From Terriglobia bacterium (lineage in GTDB: Bacteria > Acidobacteriota > Terriglobia > Terriglobales > Acidobacteriaceae), in contig JAJPJE010000046.1 of assembly GCA_021324365.1 (NCBI GenBank), forward strand, positions 37,633 to 101,632: DNA of 64,000 nt. Direction: 5' to 3'. Of the stretch, positions 27,786 to 36,253 are shown piece after piece; the first letter of the stretch is position 1; the number at the start of each line of letters is the position of its first letter. The notes beneath the pieces were generated by a model, which did no database searches, was not told the origin of the DNA, and saw only the letters and a program-made list of their open reading frames with translations. Both the position numbers and the translations under genes were made by a program.

Positions 27786-28952
27786 ATGTCGCCTAACCCG
27801 CCATTTACCGATGTCGAAACCGCGCTCGACGAGATCCGAGCCGGGCGGATGATCGTCCTGGTCGATGATGAGGATCGCGAAAACGAAGGCGATCTCATGA
27901 TGGCGGCCGAGTTCGCCACTCCGGATGCCATCAACTTCATGGCAAAGCACGGGCGGGGGCTGATCTGCCTGACGCTTACCGAAGAGCGGATCGATCACCT
28001 TCGTATCGCCAACATGTCGGCGGAAAACACCGCACAATTTGGAACGGCATTCTGCGAAGCGATAGATGCCCGCGAGGGCGTGACTACCGGTATTTCCGCA
28101 TACGATCGTGCGCGCACAATTCAAGTCGCGATCGATCCCAAGACAAGACCGTCAGATCTGGCGCGGCCCGGACACGTCTTCCCGCTTCGCGCGCGCCGCG
28201 GCGGTGTACTGGTTCGTGCCGGACAAACAGAAGGCTCCATCGACCTGGCGCGGCTGGCCGGACTTGTTCCCGCCGGTGTGATCTGCGAGATCATGAACGA
28301 TGACGGCACCATGGCGCGCATACCGCAACTGATCGACTTCTGCCGGGAGCACGATCTGAAAATGCTAACCGTCGCAGAGTTGATCCGTTACCGGATGGCG
28401 CATGAGCGTTACATCCGGCGAATCGGCGAGGCATTGCTGCCAACACCGATTGGTGACTTCCGGATGATCGCCTATGCCAGTGAAATCGACGGTGGCGAAT
28501 CACACATCGCGCTGACTCGCGGCGATGTCGAGCATGCGACCGAACCTGTGCTGGTCCGCATGCACTCGCATTGCGTTGTCGGAGATGTCTTCGGCGCAAC
28601 CTGGTGCGATTGTCGTAATGCAATCGAAGGTTCGATGCATGCAATCGTCGAAGCCGGCTGTGGCGCTCTCATCTACCTGCACCAGACTTCGCGGAGCTTC
28701 GCGGTCGAGCAACTGGGAGAGAAGACAGTCCTTAGCTTCCATCGGGAAAGCCGGCTGCCCACCATCCCCGCGCATGAGCGCAAGATCCAGCGCGAAGTGG
28801 GCATCGGCGCACAGATTCTCTCTGACTTAAACTTGCGCAGGATTCGTCTTTTAACGAACCACCCTCGGCGTGTAGCAGGACTGGAAGGTTTTGATATCGA
28901 GATCGTCGAACAAGTGCCGATCCCTGCAGCGCAAGCCTCCACCAAAATCTAA
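27786..28952 (+). CDS. ribBA: RibBA-type protein: active-looking DHBP synthase with degenerate GTP cyclohydrolase II domain
   Basis: A 388-residue two-domain riboflavin protein. The N-terminal 3,4-dihydroxy-2-butanone 4-phosphate synthase has its acidic loop [10 protein letters not shown] (27-36), REGVTTGIS and RPGHVFPL. The C-terminal GTP cyclohydrolase II domain keeps the zinc cysteines ([13 protein letters not shown]) and [17 protein letters not shown]. Its catalytic RQEGRGIG motif instead reads HQTSRSFA (299-306), so the Glu and two Gly are lost. The start is the ATG at 27786; the frame extends upstream. GTP cyclohydrolase activity is doubtful, in which case another enzyme must supply it. 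Confidence 0.88.
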   Translation: MSPNPPFTDVETALDEIRAGRMIVLVDDEDRENEGDLMMAAEFATPDAINFMAKHGRGLICLTLTEERIDHLRIANMSAENTAQFGTAFCEAIDAREGVTTGISAYDRARTIQVAIDPKTRPSDLARPGHVFPLRARRGGVLVRAGQTEGSIDLARLAGLVPAGVICEIMNDDGTMARIPQLIDFCREHDLKMLTVAELIRYRMAHERYIRRIGEALLPTPIGDFRMIAYASEIDGGESHIALTRGDVEHATEPVLVRMHSHCVVGDVFGATWCDCRNAIEGSMHAIVEAGCGALIYLHQTSRSFAVEQLGEKTVLSFHRESRLPTIPAHERKIQREVGIGAQILSDLNLRRIRLLTNHPRRVAGLEGFDIEIVEQVPIPAAQASTKI

Positions 28953-29056
28953 GGAAGCTTGTGGTGCGGGCGCCCTCGTCCGGGTATCAGAATCCGATTG
29001 CTGTGGAAAGTTCCCGGGGGCTCATTCAAGCCTCTTGACTTGAATGGAGCAGTTCC

Positions 29057-29434
29057 CTATTTCTGTTTCAGACAGGGCAGAAAACCGGGCAGCGACTCCG
29101 GGGAATCGATCGCGTTTCCTCTTTCATCTTGAGCCGCGATGTAACTCCATTTTTTATCCGTGTTGGACTTATAGAACGTGATGGCTGTGTCTCGATATCT
29201 CAATTCCCGATCCGCCGAACCATCAGCTGTTAACACGCGCAAATCGTCGGAGGCAGGATTTCCGCACTTCAAAATCACATACTCAGGAGTCAACTGGCGA
29301 ACTGCCGCCGCTTCCTTCTGGAGTTGACGCTTCTCGGCGCGTGCGTCAGTCAGTTGATAATACGCTCCAACAATCGCGACGATGGCCAGCAGTGCGATAG
29401 AGGCACCGACTACGGCTTTTACCACCCCACTCAT
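29057..29434 (-). CDS. Small membrane-anchored protein of unknown function
   Basis: A 125-residue protein with one N-terminal membrane segment (AVVGASIALLAIVAIVGAYY), then a short coiled coil (ARAEKRQLQKEAAAVRQL) and a compact domain with two cysteines (LKCGNPAS and FLPCLKQK). The anchor suggests an extracytoplasmic domain. I do not recognise the family. Confidence 0.6.
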   Translation of the reverse strand: MSGVVKAVVGASIALLAIVAIVGAYYQLTDARAEKRQLQKEAAAVRQLTPEYVILKCGNPASDDLRVLTADGSADRELRYRDTAITFYKSNTDKKWSYIAAQDERGNAIDSPESLPGFLPCLKQK

Positions 29435-29828
29435 GCCGGGAGTATGCCATCAAGTGACAGAGGTCTCAAATTACCGAGGTCACCATGCCTGATCGCCTCG
29501 AAACCTCCCTTGATCCACCGCATTTGTAAGTACGAAACTCACGTTGCTTGAATTGTTTTCAAGCCGCGACAGCGGCGTTAGAACGCAGCTCGCGACGCGG
29601 GTCGTGGCTAATTATTCAGAAGAGAGATAACCGAGTCCCGGCAGGGACGGCCCATCTTTTATCGACGCTTAAGTACTCCGATCCTTGGTCGTCAGAAGGT
29701 TGCAGCCAAAGCTTAACTTGTCGGCCGATCGTGAGCCCTTTGCCTCCATGGCAAAAGAGAAGCAAAACAAAAACGCACAGCCTGTTCGCTGTGCGCCTTC
29801 GTCGTACTACCGTGATCTGCCCTGCTGG
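29435..29828. other. Intergenic region without a supported gene
   Basis: About 390 bp. Short open frames here lack coding character or a ribosome binding site. It contains a 5-bp-arm palindrome GTCCCGGCAGGGAC (29636-29649) and, at its right end, the minus-strand terminator described separately. No tRNA is visible. Confidence 0.5.
29763..29795 (-). terminator. Minus-strand Rho-independent terminator
   Basis: Stem CGCACAG (29774-29780) with CTGTGCG (29789-29795) and an 8-nt loop. Read on the minus strand it is followed by TTTTTGTTTTG (complement of 29763-29773). It terminates the gene at 29829. Confidence 0.8.
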
Positions 29829-30092
29829 TTAACTGGGCTTTCTTACCACGATGTCATTGTCGTTTATGAAGAATTGCGCCGAGCACTGACTCGATCCGCA
29901 CATTACGGGAATCAACCCCGCGACCTGCTTTCGTGTAATCAATCCCAACGTGCCACATTCCGGGCACGCCATCACCGCCCAGTAAGGATCATTGGTGTCG
30001 CCTACGTCTCCGGCATTTTCCAGTACGAAGACTGATCCCGGGCTCATCTGCTCCGGAATCCATTCGCTCAGGATTGTGACCTCACCGACCAT
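29829..30092 (-). CDS. Small zinc-ribbon-like protein
   Basis: An 87-residue protein. Cysteines in CPECG and, 20 residues later, MCGSSQC form a zinc-ribbon-like C-x2-C...C-x4-C pattern. The start at 30092 is fixed by GGAGGTGAT immediately before the ATG, a perfect match to the anti-Shine-Dalgarno end of 16S rRNA, so the longer frame to 30128 is rejected. Function unknown; possibly nucleic-acid or protein binding. Confidence 0.7.
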   Translation of the reverse strand: MVGEVTILSEWIPEQMSPGSVFVLENAGDVGDTNDPYWAVMACPECGTLGLITRKQVAGLIPVMCGSSQCSAQFFINDNDIVVRKPS

Positions 30093-30158
30093 ATCACCTC
30101 CGCCCCCGACCCGCCCCAAAAAGGGCACAGCGCAAAAAGCGCTTTGTTGGTGTGACGT

Positions 30159-30674
30159 TTACGGTACAGCCCGTGTTGCTCGCCGCGCCAAACGCGCGGT
30201 TTTGCGCTCACGAACCGAGGCTGGATTTTTCTTTGTGACATCCTTTTCAACGTCTGGTGACAATTTGCAGGCATGCGTCTGAATCTGCCGCACCATATCG
30301 CTTAAGCAAACGCTGAGCACCGGTTGCTGAGAATTCTTTAATAAGTCGATGACCTGCTCTGCCGACGTGCTCAGATAAATCCGCTGGCCATCGGTGAGCA
30401 AGTGACATTCGGATTGGCCGCCGACTGTCTCCACCAATCTCTTGTGAAACTCACGCTGGAGCAGCCGGATGACCTTGCGCACGCGCTGCAACGAAAATCC
30501 TCGCCGCCGCAGATCACAGATCACCGCAATTTCCGTCACGTCATCCAGACCGTAGAGCCGACGATGACCTTCGCGCTCCGGCACAACGACCTTGCGCTCG
30601 TCCCACCACTGCAATTGGCGTGCGCTGATTCCCGTCAACTTGATCACGTCCGAAGATGTGAACCGGTCGGCCAT
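30159..30674 (-). CDS. MerR-family transcriptional regulator
   Basis: A 171-residue regulator. The N-terminal winged helix is of MerR type: SSDVIKLTGISARQLQWWDERKVVVPEREGHRRLYGLDDV (helix-turn-helix and wing, in outline residues 7-50), then LRRRGFSLQRVRKVIRLL as the dimerisation start. The C-terminal part has no classical metal-binding cysteine pair, so the ligand is unknown; the tail is very basic. Repeated AAACATTTT half-sites just upstream of the start suggest autoregulation. Confidence 0.83.
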   Translation of the reverse strand: MADRFTSSDVIKLTGISARQLQWWDERKVVVPEREGHRRLYGLDDVTEIAVICDLRRRGFSLQRVRKVIRLLQREFHKRLVETVGGQSECHLLTDGQRIYLSTSAEQVIDLLKNSQQPVLSVCLSDMVRQIQTHACKLSPDVEKDVTKKNPASVRERKTARLARRATRAVP

Positions 30675-30683
30675 TCAGCTCCA

Positions 30684-30717
30684 AAACATTTTCACTCGAA
30701 AATGTTTGAAACATTTT
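30684..30717 (-). promoter_or_regulatory. Palindromic operator of the MerR-type regulator
   Basis: Three copies of one 9-bp half-site in alternating orientation: AAACATTTT (30684-30692), AAAATGTTT (30699-30707) and AAACATTTT (30709-30717). The last two form a perfect 19-bp palindrome with a 1-nt centre. They lie 10-43 bp upstream of the regulator's ATG, a natural place for self-regulation. Confidence 0.65.
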
Positions 30718-30798
30718 AGGCCGCAGGCGTTGACTGTCAATTGTGAATATCGAGGGAATCGGGAGAGGTAATAGAGGATAGGAGAGCGGATACGGAAT

Positions 30799-31044
30799 CT
30801 GCAAAAAACGTCTATCGTTCTTTGAGTAAGCCGACGCCGTATTCTGATATCCATCTTTGGAGATCTTGGCGGGAAGCACAGATGGGGCATTGTCACTACG
30901 CTGATATCGCAGACGCAGTCTGGAATTTTCAATGTAGTGGTCAGTTATCTGGCTAACGCGCACCGCGTCCGCCGTCGAAGGCAATCGCTTCACAAGAAAC
31001 TTGCGCTCGCGCTCAATCCTCGCGTGTTTGGGATGCGGTCGCAT
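30799..31044 (-). pseudogene. Truncated CYTH-domain (class IV adenylate cyclase / triphosphatase fold) gene
   Basis: The first 82 residues from the ATG at 31044 resemble the start of a CYTH-domain protein: IERERKFLVKRLP carries the ExExK signature and DHYIENSRLRLRYQRSD the following basic strand. After SAYSKNDRRFLQ similarity stops and the frame runs on through the MerR operator and gene without meaningful sequence. A full domain needs about 150 residues, so this looks like a 3'-truncated remnant. CYTH enzymes act on triphosphates, but this copy should be inactive. Confidence 0.5.
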
Positions 31045-31099
31045 TGTTCGTGAACGTGGCGAAGTCTCATACGTCAGGCTTTATAGATCTGCTCGTCTC

Positions 31100-31297
31100 C
31101 TACCCGCCGCCCACAAAGTGCACCATCTCCATCCTATCTCCTTCGTGCAGCTGCGTCTGGGCCCACTTGGCACGGGGGACGATGTCGCGATTCAGCTCGA
31201 TTGCCACCCGATCACCTTTCAACCCAAGTTGTTCCACGAGCTCAGCGATTGTCGAGGAAGTAATCTCTTTTTCCTGTCCGTTGATTTGTACTTTCAT
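31100..31297 (-). CDS. thiS: ThiS/MoaD-like sulfur-carrier protein
   Basis: A 65-residue ubiquitin-like beta-grasp protein: [12 protein letters not shown], then [24 protein letters not shown], ending VHFVGGG. The C-terminal Gly-Gly is the thiocarboxylate site. The residues [21 protein letters not shown] are typical of ThiS, which feeds sulfur to thiazole synthase. The end carries one extra Gly beyond the usual GG. No thiG, thiF or thiO is nearby, so it could serve another pathway. Confidence 0.82.
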   Translation of the reverse strand: MKVQINGQEKEITSSTIAELVEQLGLKGDRVAIELNRDIVPRAKWAQTQLHEGDRMEMVHFVGGG

Positions 31298-31340
31298 GGC
31301 AACGACTAAAGGATAGCTGATTGAGGTGATCTGGGACGAG

Positions 31341-31622
31341 CTAACTCAACTCGGTGACCGTATTCTGCAAAGCCACTTCCAGCTTGCCTTCCCTGATCGC
31401 GTCCACCACGAACAGGTGCTGCTCCTTGAGCAACTCGTGCATGCGCTCTTCGGAGAATTCCGGTTTCGTGGCGACCTCACCATAAGAGGTCGCGCGCTTC
31501 CCTACGCAACGGCCGGCTACGAAAACCATCGTCTGAAGCAAATGGGCTCCCTGCCGGGCCTCGCTTTGCACGTGATAAACGATGTCGCCGTGCTTTACAT
31601 CGGTATTAAAACCGAAGATCAT
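31341..31622 (-). CDS. Hypothetical protein
   Basis: A 93-residue protein I do not recognise. It begins [21 protein letters not shown], which looks like a beta-strand domain, and ends with a helical charged part ([24 protein letters not shown]). Single cysteine, no signal peptide. It follows thiS's upstream side on the same strand with 43 bp between them, so the two may be co-transcribed, this gene first. Confidence 0.6.
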   Translation of the reverse strand: MIFGFNTDVKHGDIVYHVQSEARQGAHLLQTMVFVAGRCVGKRATSYGEVATKPEFSEERMHELLKEQHLFVVDAIREGKLEVALQNTVTELS

Positions 31623-31695
31623 GACGAAGAATTTTCTCTTTGCGCTGCGATGTGCAAAATCCCTGTAAATGCAGCGTTTCCGAGCCTCTGCGCGC

Positions 31696-31725
31696 TTGAC
31701 ACTTTGATGCGCCGCTCTCTATAGT
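31696..31725 (+). promoter_or_regulatory. Sigma-70 promoter for the nuo operon
   Basis: TTGACA (31696-31701), 18-bp spacer, TATAGT (31720-31725). A perfect -35 and 5/6 -10, 50 bp before nuoA. This is the best promoter match in the window. Confidence 0.75.
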
Positions 31726-31775
31726 CAAATGTTTGCCTTAGCACTTGGGCCCGAATTATATAGCAGCTCCTTTCT

Positions 31776-32267
31776 ATGCCAGAGAACTACTTCGCACGCT
31801 ACTTACCACTGTTGTTCCAGGTCGTCGTGGCCGTGGGGATGGCTATCGGCATGGTTGCCCTTTCATGGGTCCTGGGGAAACACAAGTACAATCGAGTGAA
31901 AATGTCGCCTTACGAGTGCGGTATGGAGCCAATCGGCGACACCAAAGAGCGTTTCTCGGTGAAGTTCTACCTGGTCGCCATGCTCTTCATCCTCTTCGAT
32001 GTCGAAGCAGTGTTCCTGTATCCCTGGGCGGTCATCCTCCGGGACCTGAAGATGTTCGGGTTCTGGGAGATGCTGGTATACGTCGTGGTGATTCTGGGTG
32101 GCCTTTTCTACATTTGGAAAAAGGGCGTGCTTGATTGGAACAAGCCCGAGGCGATCCGTACTGTGGGGATTCCTTCTACTCCTGATTTCCGTCTGGCGTC
32201 AGTGCCGAGTGAGACAATCGAAGAAGCTCATGTGGGTGCCGCAATCGCGGCAGAGGGAAGCAAGTAG
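31776..32267 (+). CDS. nuoA: NADH-quinone oxidoreductase subunit A
   Basis: A 163-residue membrane subunit of complex I with three hydrophobic helices. Family motif: KMSPYECGMEPIGDTKERFSVKFYLVAMLFI, then FDVEAVFLYPWAV, with the conserved acidic residues of the E-channel region. The C-terminal extension after YIWKKGVLDWNK (about 45 residues) is longer than usual. It is the first gene of the operon. nuoC follows after 3 bp, with nuoB missing. Confidence 0.95.
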   Translation: MPENYFARYLPLLFQVVVAVGMAIGMVALSWVLGKHKYNRVKMSPYECGMEPIGDTKERFSVKFYLVAMLFILFDVEAVFLYPWAVILRDLKMFGFWEMLVYVVVILGGLFYIWKKGVLDWNKPEAIRTVGIPSTPDFRLASVPSETIEEAHVGAAIAAEGSK

Positions 32268-32270
32268 CAG

Positions 32271-32768
32271 ATGCCGTTAGCACCAGCCGTTACCGATATC
32301 AATCAACTGAAAGACCGTCCGGAGCTGGCCAGGCTGCTGGAATGGAATGGCACCGCAGTCGCGGGCGCCAAGTTCGACCGCGGCGAACTTACCATCTGGC
32401 TCGATCGAGCGCACCTGATTCCCGCCATGACTTTCCTGCGCGATGACTCGCACCTCAAGTTCAACCTTCTTTCGGACGTCACCTGCGTGGACTGGTACCC
32501 ATCAGAGCCCCGCTTCGAAGTGGTCTACGAACTGCGTTCTATTTCACGAAACAGGCGGTTGCGCCTCAAAGTAAAGCTCAACAGCGATGATGCGCGCCTG
32601 CCCTCGCTGATCAACGTCTGGTTGTCGTGCAATTTCTTTGAGCGCGAAGTTTATGATCTGTTTGGCGTGTACTTCGAGGGCCATCCTTACCTGCGGCGCA
32701 TCATGATGCCGGAAGATTGGGAAGGTCATCCAATGCGTAAGGACTATCCCGTGGAGGGGTACCGCTAA
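32271..32768 (+). CDS. nuoC: NADH-quinone oxidoreductase subunit C
   Basis: A 165-residue 30-kDa subunit of the peripheral arm. Family motifs: LSDVTCVDWYPSEPRFEVVYEL, WLSCNFFEREVYDLFGVYFEGHPYLRRIMMPEDWEGHPMRKDYP in outline (residues about 115-160). It is separate from NuoD, not fused. nuoD starts directly after the stop codon. Confidence 0.95.
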   Translation: MPLAPAVTDINQLKDRPELARLLEWNGTAVAGAKFDRGELTIWLDRAHLIPAMTFLRDDSHLKFNLLSDVTCVDWYPSEPRFEVVYELRSISRNRRLRLKVKLNSDDARLPSLINVWLSCNFFEREVYDLFGVYFEGHPYLRRIMMPEDWEGHPMRKDYPVEGYR

Positions 32769-33974
32769 ATGGCCCACATGACGCCAACACCAGTGATGGA
32801 TCCGGCCGGCGATCGCACCATGGTCCTGAACATGGGACCTCAGCACCCGTCTACGCACGGCGTGCTTCGCTTGATGCTTGAAATTGACGGCGAAACTATC
32901 GTCCGAATGATGCCCGACATCGGATACCTGCACACTGGCATCGAGAAGACTACCGAAGCCAAGTTCTACCAGCAGGTGGTTCCACTCACCGATCGCATCG
33001 ACTATCTCTGCCCCATGACCAACAACCTCGCCTATTGCCTTGCAGTCGAGAAGTTGCTGGGACTGGAGATTCCTCCCCGTGGGCAGTGGATTCGCGTCAT
33101 GCTGAACGAGTTGACGCGCATCAACTCGCACCTGGTATGGCTTGGTACGCACGCCTTGGACATAGGCGCGATGACCGTCTTCCTGTATTGCTTCCGCGAG
33201 CGCGAGGACGTGTTGCGCCTGTTCGAAATGGTCAGTGGACAGCGCATGATGACCTCGTATTTCCGCGTTGGGGGCCTTTCGCTGGATTTGCCGCTGGGTT
33301 TTCTCGATCGGTTGAAGAAATTTATTGATGCATTCCCGTCCAAGGTTGACGAATACGAGAACCTGCTGACCTCGAATCCGATCTGGATGGAGCGCACCAA
33401 GGGTGTCGCATACCTCTCCGCAGAAGATGCTATTGCACTCGGGACAACCGGTCCAACTCTGCGCGCGAGCGGTGTAGATACCGACCTCCGCCGCGACGAA
33501 CCCTACACGGGCTACGAAAATTTCAAATTCAAAGTGCCTGTCCGGACTGAAGGCGATGTGTACGCCAGGTACCTCTGCCGTGTGCAGGAGTTGCGCGAGT
33601 CTGCCAGTATCGTTCAGCAGGCGCTCGCAGGCTTACCGGAAGGCCGTTACAAAGCCGAGGCGCCCAAAGTCGTTTTGCCCGACCGCGAGAACATGAAAAC
33701 TCAGATGGAATCGCTCATCTATCACTTCAAGATCGTGACGGAAGGATTCACGGTTCCACCGGGCGAGGTTTATCAGGCCATCGAGTCGCCGCGTGGCGAG
33801 ATGGGCTACTACGTGGTGAGCGACGGGACAGCCAAGCCGTATCGCGTGCACATGCGTTCACCCTCGTTCGCGAACCTGCAGGCGCTTCCGAAAATGTGTG
33901 AGGGTCGCCTGATCGCCGACGTGGTGGCTGCGATTGGAAGTATCGACATCGTGCTGGGAGACTGCGACCGGTAG
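32769..33974 (+). CDS. nuoD: NADH-quinone oxidoreductase subunit D
   Basis: A 401-residue 49-kDa subunit that builds the quinone site with NuoB. It shows LNMGPQHPSTHGVLRL with the quinone-site His, YCLAVEKLLGLEIP, and the C-terminal end KMCEGRLIADVVAAIGSIDIVLGDCDR. It is related to hydrogenase large subunits but lacks their Ni ligands. The operon is interrupted after this gene by an inverted-repeat cassette. Confidence 0.96.
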   Translation: MAHMTPTPVMDPAGDRTMVLNMGPQHPSTHGVLRLMLEIDGETIVRMMPDIGYLHTGIEKTTEAKFYQQVVPLTDRIDYLCPMTNNLAYCLAVEKLLGLEIPPRGQWIRVMLNELTRINSHLVWLGTHALDIGAMTVFLYCFREREDVLRLFEMVSGQRMMTSYFRVGGLSLDLPLGFLDRLKKFIDAFPSKVDEYENLLTSNPIWMERTKGVAYLSAEDAIALGTTGPTLRASGVDTDLRRDEPYTGYENFKFKVPVRTEGDVYARYLCRVQELRESASIVQQALAGLPEGRYKAEAPKVVLPDRENMKTQMESLIYHFKIVTEGFTVPPGEVYQAIESPRGEMGYYVVSDGTAKPYRVHMRSPSFANLQALPKMCEGRLIADVVAAIGSIDIVLGDCDR

Positions 33975-33977
33975 AAG

Positions 33978-34427
33978 TTGAGTCATTGAGCGATTGAGTT
34001 ATCGAGCCATTGAGGTGAAGTGAGTACCAGGCCAGAACAGCTACGGGATCGTACAAAAGCATTTGCAATTCGGATCGTTCGGCTCTATCGCTCACTGCCG
34101 AAGACCTCGGAAGCGCAAGGTTCTGGGAAAGCAGCTACTTCGTTGTGGGACGTCGGTTGCGGCAAATTATCGAGCGGTTTGTCGCGCTCGATCTAAGGCT
34201 GAGTTTGTTGCGAAGATTGGAATAGTTTTGGAAGAAGCTGATGAAACAGTCTTCTGGCTGGAACTGCTAATCGAAACGAATGTAGTGGGAATTGAGCGGT
34301 TATCGAGTTTGTTACAGGAAGCACGAGAGCTATGCGCGATTGTAGCCGCGTCACAGCGAACTGCTCGTGCCGGCAGATGATACGGCCGGTTTAAATGACT
34401 CAATGACTCAATCGCCCAATGACTCAA
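33978..34427. mobile_element. Inverted-repeat-bounded cassette between nuoD and nuoE
   Basis: Two 22-bp arms, 33978-33999 and 34406-34427, are inverted copies with 21 of 22 bases matching. Further copies of the core TTGAG/CTCAATGAC motif sit beside each arm. They enclose a four-helix-bundle (S23/IVP) gene remnant. The cassette fills the only large gap between nuoD and nuoE and starts 4 bp after the nuoD stop. S23-type genes are known from intervening sequences of 23S rRNA that are also bounded by inverted repeats. That this is mobile is inference. Confidence 0.5.
34020..34380 (+). pseudogene. Four-helix-bundle (S23/IVP-like) protein gene with a frameshift
   Basis: From a GTG at 34020 the frame reads STRPEQLRDRTKAF, AIRIVRLYRSLPKTSEAQ, the usual first helix. 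At about 34118-34121 the reading must shift by one base to continue as VLGKQLLRCGTSVAANYRA, SKAEFVAKIGIVLEEADE and LSSLLQEARELCAI, the remaining helices, to the stop at 34380. One extra base explains the break. It may be a real mutation or a sequencing error. The function of the family is not established. Confidence 0.65.
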
Positions 34428-34438
34428 TCGAGAAATAG

Positions 34439-34921
34439 ATGAGATTTTCTGACCAACTAGAAACCCGAATCGCGACGATGCTCACGCATTATCCGGTGAA
34501 GCGGTCGATTCTTGTGCCGACCCTGCTGTTTGTCCAGGACGAAGTAGGTTATTTGAGCGATGAGGCGATCGCCGAGGTTGCCAAGCGCGTCGAGTTGACG
34601 GAACTCGAAGTTCGCAACGTCATCAGCTACTACTCGATGCTTTCGCTGAAGCCGAAGGGCAAGTTCAATATTCAGGTCTGCACGAACATCTGCTGCATGA
34701 TCCGCGGCGGCGAATCGATCTTCGACCATTGCAAGAAAAAGCTCGGCATTGGCCACAAGATGACTACGCCTGATGGGCTGTTTTCACTGGAAGAAGTGGA
34801 GTGCATCGGCGCCTGCAGTTGGGCGCCGGCGATGCAGGTAAATTACGACTTTCATGAGAATCTGACTGCCGAAAAAGTTGACGCAATTCTGGACGACTAC
34901 AAGCGCAAGGCGCAGCAATAA
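34439..34921 (+). CDS. nuoE: NADH-quinone oxidoreductase subunit E
   Basis: A 160-residue thioredoxin-like [2Fe-2S] subunit of the NADH module. It shows VQDEVGYLSDEAIAEVAKR, ISYYSMLSLKPKGKFNIQVCTNICC (two cluster Cys) and EVECIGACSWAPAMQVN (two more). The start codon lies 11 bp after the right arm of the cassette, with no clear ribosome binding site, so the insertion may have affected its translation. Paralogous to hoxE. Confidence 0.94.
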   Translation: MRFSDQLETRIATMLTHYPVKRSILVPTLLFVQDEVGYLSDEAIAEVAKRVELTELEVRNVISYYSMLSLKPKGKFNIQVCTNICCMIRGGESIFDHCKKKLGIGHKMTTPDGLFSLEEVECIGACSWAPAMQVNYDFHENLTAEKVDAILDDYKRKAQQ

Positions 34922-34924
34922 TCC

Positions 34925-36253
34925 ATGGCAGACTTGGTATCACATCCCGCGGAAGTAAAAGTAGTCTCGAAGCGCTTCGGCAAGGGCGCGGCAAACATCG
35001 ATCGCTACCTTGAGCTTGACGGCTACAAAGCCGTGCAAAAGGCTCTCGGCATGGACCCCGACGCGATCATCAACGAGGTGAAGACTTCTGCCTTGCGCGG
35101 GCGCGGGGGCGCAGGATTCGCAACCGGCATGAAATGGTCGTTCGTGCCAAAGCAATCCGCGAAACCTAAATACGTCCTCTGCAATGGCGACGAAAGCGAA
35201 CCCGGAACCTGCAAGGACCGCCTGATCCTGGAGCACGATCCGCACTCGGTAATCGAGGGAGTCATGATTGCCGGTCTCGCCATTGGCGCCAGGATTGGCT
35301 ACATCTATATACGCGGCGAATATCGTTATCTCTCCGTCATCATGGAGAAGGCAATCGCCGATGCCTACGCGCGGGGCTTCCTCGGCAAGAATATCTTCGG
35401 CAGCGGCCGCGATTTCGACGTTTACTGGCATGGTGGTGCAGGCGCATACGAAGTAGGCGAGGAATCGGCACTCATGGAATCCCTGGAAGGCAAACGCGGG
35501 ATTCCCCGCATCAAGCCTCCCTTCCCTGCCGTCGTCGGCCTGTTTGGCGGACCCACCGTCATCAACAACGTCGAGACCCTGGCAAGTGTTCCACCCATCA
35601 TCCTGCAAGGCGGCGAGTGGTTTGCGAGTCTCGGCACTCCAAAGAATGGCGGCACGCGCCTTTACTGCCTGAACGGTCACATCAACAACCCCGGGGTCTA
35701 CGAGTTGCCGGTCGGCTTCAACCTGCTGCGGATGATCAACGAAGTGGGTGGCGGGATTTGGAAAGGCCGCAAGCTGAAGGCGGTCACGCCTGGCGGATCC
35801 TCTTGCCCCATCCTCAAAGCCGAGGAGTGCGATATTGCCATGGATTTTGACACACTGATGAAAGCCGGATCGATGCTCGGCTCCGGTGGCGTTGTCATCC
35901 TCGACGATCAGACGTGCATGGTGAAATACGCGCTTCGTACCATCAAGTTCTATCAACACGAAAGTTGTGGATGGTGTATCCCGTGCCGTGAAGGTACGGA
36001 CTGGTTGAAAAAATCGCTGACGCGTTTTCACGCAGGGGCAGGGTTGAAGAAGGACATCGATAATATTCAGTACCTTGCTGAGAACATGCTGGGGCGCACC
36101 TTCTGCGCGCTTGGGGATGCCGCAGCGATGCCGACGATCTCCATCGTAAAGAAGTTCCGCAACGAATTTGAAGATCACCTGGAAGGACGTCCGTGCCCGT
36201 ACGATCCGGAGGCGGTCACGCAACAGCTTCCAGTGCTGGCGGGAGCGCATTAA
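34925..36253 (+). CDS. nuoF: NADH-quinone oxidoreductase subunit F
   Basis: A 442-residue NADH-binding FMN subunit. FMN/NADH loop: [18 protein letters not shown] near residues 57-74; later GARIGYIYIRGEYRY, and the [4Fe-4S] motif ESCGWCIPCREGT with a last Cys in TFCALGD. It is the entry point for NADH electrons in complex I. Unlike HoxF it lacks an N-terminal [2Fe-2S] domain. Overlaps the next gene by 1 bp (TAATG). Confidence 0.96.
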   Translation: MADLVSHPAEVKVVSKRFGKGAANIDRYLELDGYKAVQKALGMDPDAIINEVKTSALRGRGGAGFATGMKWSFVPKQSAKPKYVLCNGDESEPGTCKDRLILEHDPHSVIEGVMIAGLAIGARIGYIYIRGEYRYLSVIMEKAIADAYARGFLGKNIFGSGRDFDVYWHGGAGAYEVGEESALMESLEGKRGIPRIKPPFPAVVGLFGGPTVINNVETLASVPPIILQGGEWFASLGTPKNGGTRLYCLNGHINNPGVYELPVGFNLLRMINEVGGGIWKGRKLKAVTPGGSSCPILKAEECDIAMDFDTLMKAGSMLGSGGVVILDDQTCMVKYALRTIKFYQHESCGWCIPCREGTDWLKKSLTRFHAGAGLKKDIDNIQYLAENMLGRTFCALGDAAAMPTISIVKKFRNEFEDHLEGRPCPYDPEAVTQQLPVLAGAH

